From positions 1-9,778 of the forward strand of contig JBKXSZ010000033.1 in the NCBI GenBank assembly GCA_047017005.1: DNA of 9,778 nucleotides, given 5' to 3'. Below the pieces are notes generated by a model. The model saw only the letters and a list, made by a program, of their open reading frames with translations, ran no database searches and was not told the DNA's origin. The DNA comes from JBKXSZ01 sp047017005 (GTDB lineage Bacteria; Bacillota; Clostridia; TANB77; CAG-508). Position numbers and translations under genes: made by a program. Below, one piece after another: positions 5,775 through 9,778 of the stretch (position 1 is its first letter; every line of letters begins with the position of its first letter).

Positions 5775-6839
5775 ATGACACACTACTATAACTGGAAAGA
5801 AAACATAAATAAAGAAGAATTAAAACAATGTTGTAAAATATTAAAAGAAAATGGAACAATTGTTATGCCAACAGAAACGGTATATGGAATTGCAGCGAAT
5901 GCTTTGTCTGAAGAAGCAGTAAGAAATATCTATCAAGCAAAGGGAAGGGAATTGGATAATCCATTAATTGTACATGTTTCCGATAAGAAAATGATACAAG
6001 AAGTCGTAAAAGAGGTATCAGAAATCGAAGAGAAGATAATAGACGCGTTTATGCCAGGTCCTTGTACTTTAATTTTAAAGAAGCAAAATAAAATTCCTAA
6101 TATTGTAAGTGCCAATCTTCCAACAGTAGGAATTCGTATGCCTTCTCATCCAATTGCACATATTCTAATACAAACATCAGGTTATCCATTAGCTGCTCCA
6201 AGTGCCAATATATCTGGAAGGCCAAGTGGAACACGTGTAGAAGATATAAGGGAAGAGCTAGATGGCAAAGTAAGTGCTTTTATAGATGGAGGAATATCCG
6301 ATATAGGGGTAGAATCCACAGTAATAAAAGTAATAGATGGAGTACCTACTATTTTAAGACCAGGGGCAATTACTCCAGAAATGATAAAAGAAAAGATTGG
6401 TTGTATAGCAATTAATAAAAAGGTATTTGAGAAAGTACAAAAAGGAGAAAAGGTAGAAAGCCCTGGAATGAAATATCGTCATTATGCACCTAAAACACCA
6501 TGCATTTGTGTATATAGTAAAGAGGAAGAAAAGCAAATTAGAAAAATAAAGGAACTAATAGAAAAAGGGAAAAGGCAAAATCAAAAGATATGTGTTTTAG
6601 GCTTTTCAGAACATAAAGATAAGATATTGGCAGAATACTATATTTCTTTAGGAAGTAAACAACATTTAGAGGAAATATCAAAGAATATTTTTATGGAATT
6701 AAGACAAGCTGATAAATTAGGTGTAGATTTGATTCTAATAGAAGGAGTGGAAAAAGAAGGAATTGGACTTGCTATTATGAACCGTTTGATTCGAACATGT
6801 GAATATCATATATATGACTTAGATAAAATAGAAAAGTAG
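5775..6839 (+). CDS. Sua5-type L-threonylcarbamoyladenylate synthase
   Basis: This enzyme makes threonylcarbamoyl-AMP from threonine, bicarbonate and ATP, the first step of the t6A modification at position 37 of ANN-decoding tRNAs (cytoplasm). The 354 residues are the long Sua5 form rather than the short TsaC form. The YrdC-fold domain (about 13-206) shows PTETVYGIAANA, KGRELDNPL (56-64), MPGPCTLIL, GIRMPSHP, APSANISGRPSGT (141-153), GVESTV and LRPGAIT. The linker SPGMKYRHYAP (229-239) is typical of Sua5, and residues 240-354 form the smaller Sua5 C-terminal domain. AAGGA at 5764-5768 gives a 6-base spacer to the ATG. It is second in an operon with hslO. B. subtilis ywlC is the same type of gene. 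I see no missing residue. No clear terminator follows it. Confidence 0.95.
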   Translation: MTHYYNWKENINKEELKQCCKILKENGTIVMPTETVYGIAANALSEEAVRNIYQAKGRELDNPLIVHVSDKKMIQEVVKEVSEIEEKIIDAFMPGPCTLILKKQNKIPNIVSANLPTVGIRMPSHPIAHILIQTSGYPLAAPSANISGRPSGTRVEDIREELDGKVSAFIDGGISDIGVESTVIKVIDGVPTILRPGAITPEMIKEKIGCIAINKKVFEKVQKGEKVESPGMKYRHYAPKTPCICVYSKEEEKQIRKIKELIEKGKRQNQKICVLGFSEHKDKILAEYYISLGSKQHLEEISKNIFMELRQADKLGVDLILIEGVEKEGIGLAIMNRLIRTCEYHIYDLDKIEK

Positions 6840-6948
6840 AAAAATAGAAAAATTTTTGGGGTATCGGAATTCTATAAAAGATAGCTTTGGCATATAGATA
6901 AAAAGAGAAAGAGAAAGAAAAACATTACTTTTCAAAACGGAAAAAGTT

Positions 6949-6998
6949 TTGCAATTATCTGTCGATATATGATAAAATAAAAAAGTGATAAAATAAAA
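6949..6998 (+). promoter_or_regulatory. Candidate promoter and 13-base direct repeat before the VanW gene
   Basis: TTGCAA (6949-6954) and TAAAAT (6973-6978) are 18 bases apart, with TGA just before the -10 box (extended -10). The same TTGCAA/TAAAAT boxes, with 17-base spacing, appear before pth. A 13-base direct repeat, TGATAAAATAAAA, occurs at 6970-6982 and 6986-6998; its first copy carries the -10 box. Confidence 0.5.
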
Positions 6999-7018
6999 GA
7001 TGGCGGTGCATAAAATTC

Positions 7019-8605
7019 ATGATAGTAAATGAAGACGGTCAAATTGTAGACGAGGTAAAAGAGCCACAGAAAACTTCTAACGAAGATATAAGTGCAATTC
7101 TAGAAGAAGCAGAAGAAATTATACGAAATGAAAATCCAATAGAAGAATATACACCGATAAAAAACAAAAAACGTATTTTCCCTTTTGTTCTTATGTTGAT
7201 ACTTATTTTAATAGGAGGCATAATAATAGCTTTTTTATCCTTTTCGATTATGAATAATCATAGTGATAAAATATTCTCGGGAATTAGTATTCGAGGAGTG
7301 GATATATCTGGACTTACCAAAGAACAAGCAATAGATAAAATAAATCAATATCTGGAAAGTCAAATGCCTCAGACAATTAATTTAAAAAAGGATGATTATG
7401 AGGCGACTATAAGTTTAGACCAAATAAGAGCAAAAATGGATGTGGAAACAGCGGTAAACACAGCTTACGGCATAGGTAGAGGAAAAAATATTATTGCAAA
7501 TAACTTTGAAATTATTAGGACAAAATTTGGAAAACAAGACCTAGACATGAGACTGATGATTGATATGAAACAACTGAAATATATAATAGGGGATATTGCA
7601 GCAAAGATGCCCAATACAGTAGTACAAAGTAGTTATTATGTAGAAGGAAACAATCTAATTATTACAGCAGGAAAAGAAGGACCAGTAGTAGAACAAAAAC
7701 AGTTAGAAGATACTATTTTGCAAGAGATAATGAACTTAAGCTATAAGGATAAAGTGATTGAAATTCCAGTACGTATTCAAAAGCCAAACGCAATAGATGT
7801 TGATAAAATACATAATGAAATATATAAGGAAGCAAAAGATGCTTATTATACAACAAATCCATTTGAAGTACATCCACATGTAAATGGAGTAGACTTCAAT
7901 GTAGAACAAGTAAAACAAATGTTGCAGAAACCAAAAGAAGAATATACGGTTAAGTTAACCATTACAAAACCAAAAATAACAACTAATATGATAGGTTCTG
8001 AGGCATTTCCAGATTTGATTTCAAGTTATTCTACGAAATATTCTACCCGTAATAAAGATAGAACTACTAACTTAAGATTAGCTGCAGAAAAGATAGATGG
8101 GACTGTATTAATGCCAGGAGAAGAATTCTCTTATAACAAAGTTGTAGGAGAAAGAACGATTGCAGCAGGATATAAAGAGGCACCAATTTATCAAGATGGG
8201 CAAGTAGTAGATGGACTCGGAGGCGGTATTTGCCAGATTTCTACTACACTATATAATGCTGTATTATATGCAAACTTAGAAATATTAGAAAGAAGAAATC
8301 ATCAATTTGTTCCTTCTTATGTACCAGCAGGAAGAGATGCTACCGTTGTGTATGGAGCTATAGATTTTAGATTTAAGAACTCAAGAAGTTATCCAATTAA
8401 AATAAAATGCTCGGTTAGTGGAGGCATTGCGAAATTCGAGATATATGGATTAAAAGAACAAAATGAATATGAAGTAACAGTATCTTCCAAAGTAACCAGT
8501 AAAACAAAAAACGCGATAAAGTCTGAGACCTATCAAACGGTAAAACAGAATGGAAATGTAATCCGCTCTGGAGTAATTAACAGGGATACCTATAAAGTTC
8601 ATTAA
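7019..8605 (+). CDS. Membrane-anchored VanW-domain protein (YoaR-like)
   Basis: A 528-residue single-pass protein. The first 50 residues are acidic and cytoplasmic-looking. Residues 53-77 (FPFVLMLILILIGG and on) form one membrane helix after a basic KNKKR, so the rest should lie outside. The outer part resembles proteins with YoaR-type putative peptidoglycan-binding domains (about 85-320). The VanW domain lies at about 341-470: STRNKDRTTNLRLAAEKIDG, GEEFSYNKVVGERT, the near-invariant GLGGGICQISTTLYNAV (399-415) and RRNHQFVPSYVPAGRDATV. VanW domains occur in some vancomycin-resistance clusters, but their biochemical role is not established and similar proteins are common in Clostridia, so resistance should not be inferred. 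The start at 7019 has only a weak site (GGCGGTG, 7002-7008). The C-terminal 50 residues do not match a domain I can name. The next gene is another envelope-type protein. Confidence 0.9.
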   Translation: MIVNEDGQIVDEVKEPQKTSNEDISAILEEAEEIIRNENPIEEYTPIKNKKRIFPFVLMLILILIGGIIIAFLSFSIMNNHSDKIFSGISIRGVDISGLTKEQAIDKINQYLESQMPQTINLKKDDYEATISLDQIRAKMDVETAVNTAYGIGRGKNIIANNFEIIRTKFGKQDLDMRLMIDMKQLKYIIGDIAAKMPNTVVQSSYYVEGNNLIITAGKEGPVVEQKQLEDTILQEIMNLSYKDKVIEIPVRIQKPNAIDVDKIHNEIYKEAKDAYYTTNPFEVHPHVNGVDFNVEQVKQMLQKPKEEYTVKLTITKPKITTNMIGSEAFPDLISSYSTKYSTRNKDRTTNLRLAAEKIDGTVLMPGEEFSYNKVVGERTIAAGYKEAPIYQDGQVVDGLGGGICQISTTLYNAVLYANLEILERRNHQFVPSYVPAGRDATVVYGAIDFRFKNSRSYPIKIKCSVSGGIAKFEIYGLKEQNEYEVTVSSKVTSKTKNAIKSETYQTVKQNGNVIRSGVINRDTYKVH

Positions 8606-8677
8606 AAAGAAAAATGATAGAATACAATAGAAAAAGAAAATGAGAAAATGAAATAAAAGAACAAAGAAAAGAGAAAC

Positions 8678-8725
8678 ACACCTCTTGTTAGTAACATAGA
8701 ATACTAGCAAGAGGTGTTGTTTTTT
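8678..8725 (+). terminator. Terminator-like hairpin that also contains the next gene's ribosome-binding site
   Basis: Positions 8678-8693 pair with 8702-8717 as a 16-bp stem (one G-U pair) around an 8-base loop, followed by TG and six T's (8720-8725). By form this is an intrinsic terminator for the VanW gene, which ends 72 bases earlier. The next gene's ATG begins at 8726, right after the T-run. Its only Shine-Dalgarno candidate, AGAGGTG (8710-8716 region), is the 3' arm of the stem, so a read-through transcript would have that site paired. This suggests combined control of transcription and translation (inference). Confidence 0.85.
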
Positions 8726-9244
8726 ATGAGAGAAAAAGAATATGATAGAAAAAAAGCAGTAGCTTATGCAAAGAAATGGGCATATTTAAGAAATCCAAGA
8801 TACTATAATTTTGATAATTTAGGAGGAGATTGTACCAATTTTGTATCCCAATGTTTATATGCAGGAGCAAAAGAAATGAATTATGCAAGTAACGGCTGGT
8901 ACTATAACTCTGCAAGTGATAGAAGCCCTTCTTGGACAGGAGTAAATCCATTACATCAATTTTTAACAACAAATGAATTAGTAGGCCCATATGGAAAAGA
9001 AGTGGATATTGATAGGATAGAAGTAGGAGATGTTGCACAACTTGCTTTTGAAAAAAGTTATTTTACTCATACATTATTAATTGTAAAGATAGAAAAAGAG
9101 AAAAGAGAAGATATGTCAAAACTCTTATTGCAAGATATTTATGGGGCATCCCATACTTTTGATTCCTATGAAAGGCAGCTTTCTACTTACCGAGTAAGCC
9201 AGATAAGATTTATCCATATAGAGGGAGTTAGAACATGGAATTAA
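8726..9244 (+). CDS. Amidase_6-type (NlpC/P60-like) putative amidase domain protein
   Basis: A 172-residue protein that is almost entirely one Amidase_6-type domain, a papain-like fold annotated as a putative cell-wall amidase. Visible features are RKKAVAYAKKWAYLRNPRYY and GGDCTNFVSQCLYAG, with the likely nucleophile C36. WYYN, SWTGVNPLHQFL, DRIEVGDVAQLAF and FTHTLLIV follow, with H115 as the likely catalytic His, then GASHTFD. I see no signal peptide or membrane helix, although relatives are often exported, so its location is unclear. The ATG at 8726 is preferred; an in-frame GTG at 8714 would add MLFF but lies inside the stem and ribosome-binding site. The gene follows the VanW gene with a terminator-like hairpin between, and its own terminator follows. 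Substrate and activity are not shown. Confidence 0.85.
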   Translation: MREKEYDRKKAVAYAKKWAYLRNPRYYNFDNLGGDCTNFVSQCLYAGAKEMNYASNGWYYNSASDRSPSWTGVNPLHQFLTTNELVGPYGKEVDIDRIEVGDVAQLAFEKSYFTHTLLIVKIEKEKREDMSKLLLQDIYGASHTFDSYERQLSTYRVSQIRFIHIEGVRTWN

Positions 9245-9277
9245 GAATAAAAAGACTTGACGTAAAATTTAAATTTG

Positions 9278-9310
9278 GTACCAAACATAAAATCGTGTTT
9301 GGTACTTTTT
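9278..9310 (+). terminator. Intrinsic terminator after the amidase-like gene
   Basis: GTACCAAACA (9278-9287) and TGTTTGGTAC (9296-9305) form a perfect 10-bp stem with an 8-base loop, followed by five T's. It lies 33 bases past the stop codon. Confidence 0.92.
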
Positions 9311-9500
9311 GCGTATATTAAAAGGAGTTTGTAAGAAATAGTGCTAGTGATAAATAACTAGCAACTATAAAATGTCTTTAGAGATTATTGATTATGTTAG
9401 AAAAATATATACCCTTTCAATGATATAAGTAAAAAATATGTTAAAAATAGTTTGTGTATTTTTTTCCTTCTCTAATTTTATAAATCATATCAAGTAATAC
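9311..9500. other. AT-rich spacer with no supported gene
   Basis: Part of a 317-base gap between the amidase-like gene and pth. An orphan ribosome-binding-like AAAAGGAG (9320-9327) is not followed by a usable start. TGCTAGT (9342-9348) and ACTAGCA (9357-9363) make a 7-bp hairpin without a T-run. An 18-codon frame from 9372 has no ribosome-binding site and looks random. It could be a decayed gene remnant, but nothing identifies one. Confidence 0.5.
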
Positions 9501-9529
9501 TTGCAAAATATGGATAAACAAGCTAAAAT
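9501..9529 (+). promoter_or_regulatory. Promoter of pth
   Basis: TTGCAA (9501-9506) and TAAAAT (9524-9529) are separated by 17 bases. The predicted start leaves a leader of about 25 bases with AAAGGA (9547-9552) before the pth ATG. Confidence 0.7.
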
Positions 9530-9561
9530 AAGGAAGAGAAAAGAAAAAAGGATGAAAGAAA

Positions 9562-9778
9562 ATGAAACTGATTGTAGGGTTAGGAAATCCAGAAGAAGAG
9601 TATGACAAAACAAGACACAACATGGGATTTCATGTGATAAATTTAATAGCAGAAAGATATGAGATTTCTATGAATCGTAAGAAAATGGATGCTATTTATG
9701 GAAAAGGAAAGATAGAAGGAGAAGAAGTCCTACTATTAAAACCACAGACTTATATGAACTTAAGTGGAAAATCCATTA
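9562..9778 (+). CDS. pth: Peptidyl-tRNA hydrolase, N-terminal part (cut by window end)
   Basis: Pth cleaves peptidyl-tRNA released from stalled ribosomes, recycling tRNA in the cytoplasm. The first 72 codons are present. They start MKLIVGLGNPEEEYDKTRHN, with N9 and the catalytic-type His at residue 19 in TRHNMGF, and continue to the conserved KPQTYMNLSGKS. The catalytic Asp and the rest of the roughly 190-residue enzyme lie beyond the window. AAAGGA lies 9 bases before the ATG, and a good promoter is just upstream, so the gene begins a new transcription unit. Confidence 0.96.
   Translation, partial: MKLIVGLGNPEEEYDKTRHNMGFHVINLIAERYEISMNRKKMDAIYGKGKIEGEEVLLLKPQTYMNLSGKSI

Noticed and set aside
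5497..5859. Minus-strand hydrophobic frame of 120 codons opposite the hslO end
   Set aside because: The Phe/Leu/Ser-rich product is the expected reverse of A-rich coding DNA and covers two well-supported genes.
7019..8605. VanW protein as evidence of vancomycin resistance
   Set aside because: No ligase, dehydrogenase or dipeptidase genes of a resistance cluster are present, and VanW-domain proteins are widespread in Clostridia.
8714..8725. GTG start for the amidase-like gene at 8714
   Set aside because: It sits in the hairpin arm and the ribosome-binding site and would encode MLFF from the T-run; the ATG at 8726 is better placed.
9372..9428. Small 18-codon frame before pth
   Set aside because: No ribosome-binding site at proper distance and no recognisable sequence; expected by chance in this spacer.

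Overview
The window looks like a chromosomal segment of a low-GC Firmicute, most likely an anaerobic clostridium. The signs are strong A+T bias, A-rich codon use, AGGAGG-type Shine-Dalgarno sites, TTGxxx/TAxxxT promoters, short intergenic gaps, and a gene set of GatB, S20, RpiB, TagO-type transferase, rubredoxin, Hsp33, Sua5, VanW and Pth. The rubredoxins favour an anaerobic or oxygen-sensitive lifestyle (inference). I see no tRNA, rRNA, insertion sequence, phage gene or CRISPR array.

Layout. (1) 1-1489: the charged tail of an unidentified gene overlaps the start of gatB. (2) 1490-2330: gatB ends in a hairpin-rich region, facing two minus-strand genes: a small two-helix membrane protein and ribosomal protein S20 (rpsT). 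Each has its own promoter and terminator. (3) 2331-4575: a divergent promoter region launches an operon of an RpiB-like sugar-phosphate isomerase, a TagO/WecA-type polyprenyl-phosphate sugar-1-phosphate transferase with a complete rubredoxin domain fused to its C-terminus, and a free 52-residue rubredoxin, closed by an intrinsic terminator. (4) 4576-6839: a promoter drives hslO (Hsp33, a redox-controlled chaperone) and then a Sua5-type threonylcarbamoyl-AMP synthase. (5) 6840-9310: a membrane-anchored VanW-domain protein, then a small Amidase_6-type protein whose start codon sits right at the end of a terminator-like hairpin that also contains its ribosome-binding site; another intrinsic terminator follows. 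(6) 9311-9778: an AT-rich spacer with a good promoter and the first 72 codons of pth, cut by the window end.

How the genes work together. Much of the window is translation housekeeping: GatB, S20, Sua5 and Pth. A second theme is the envelope: the TagO-like transferase, the VanW protein and the amidase-like protein. A third is redox: two rubredoxin modules and Hsp33. The envelope and redox themes meet in one polypeptide, the transferase-rubredoxin fusion beside its free rubredoxin paralogue, which is the most unusual object here. The second is the hairpin that seems to combine transcription termination with occlusion of the next gene's ribosome-binding site.
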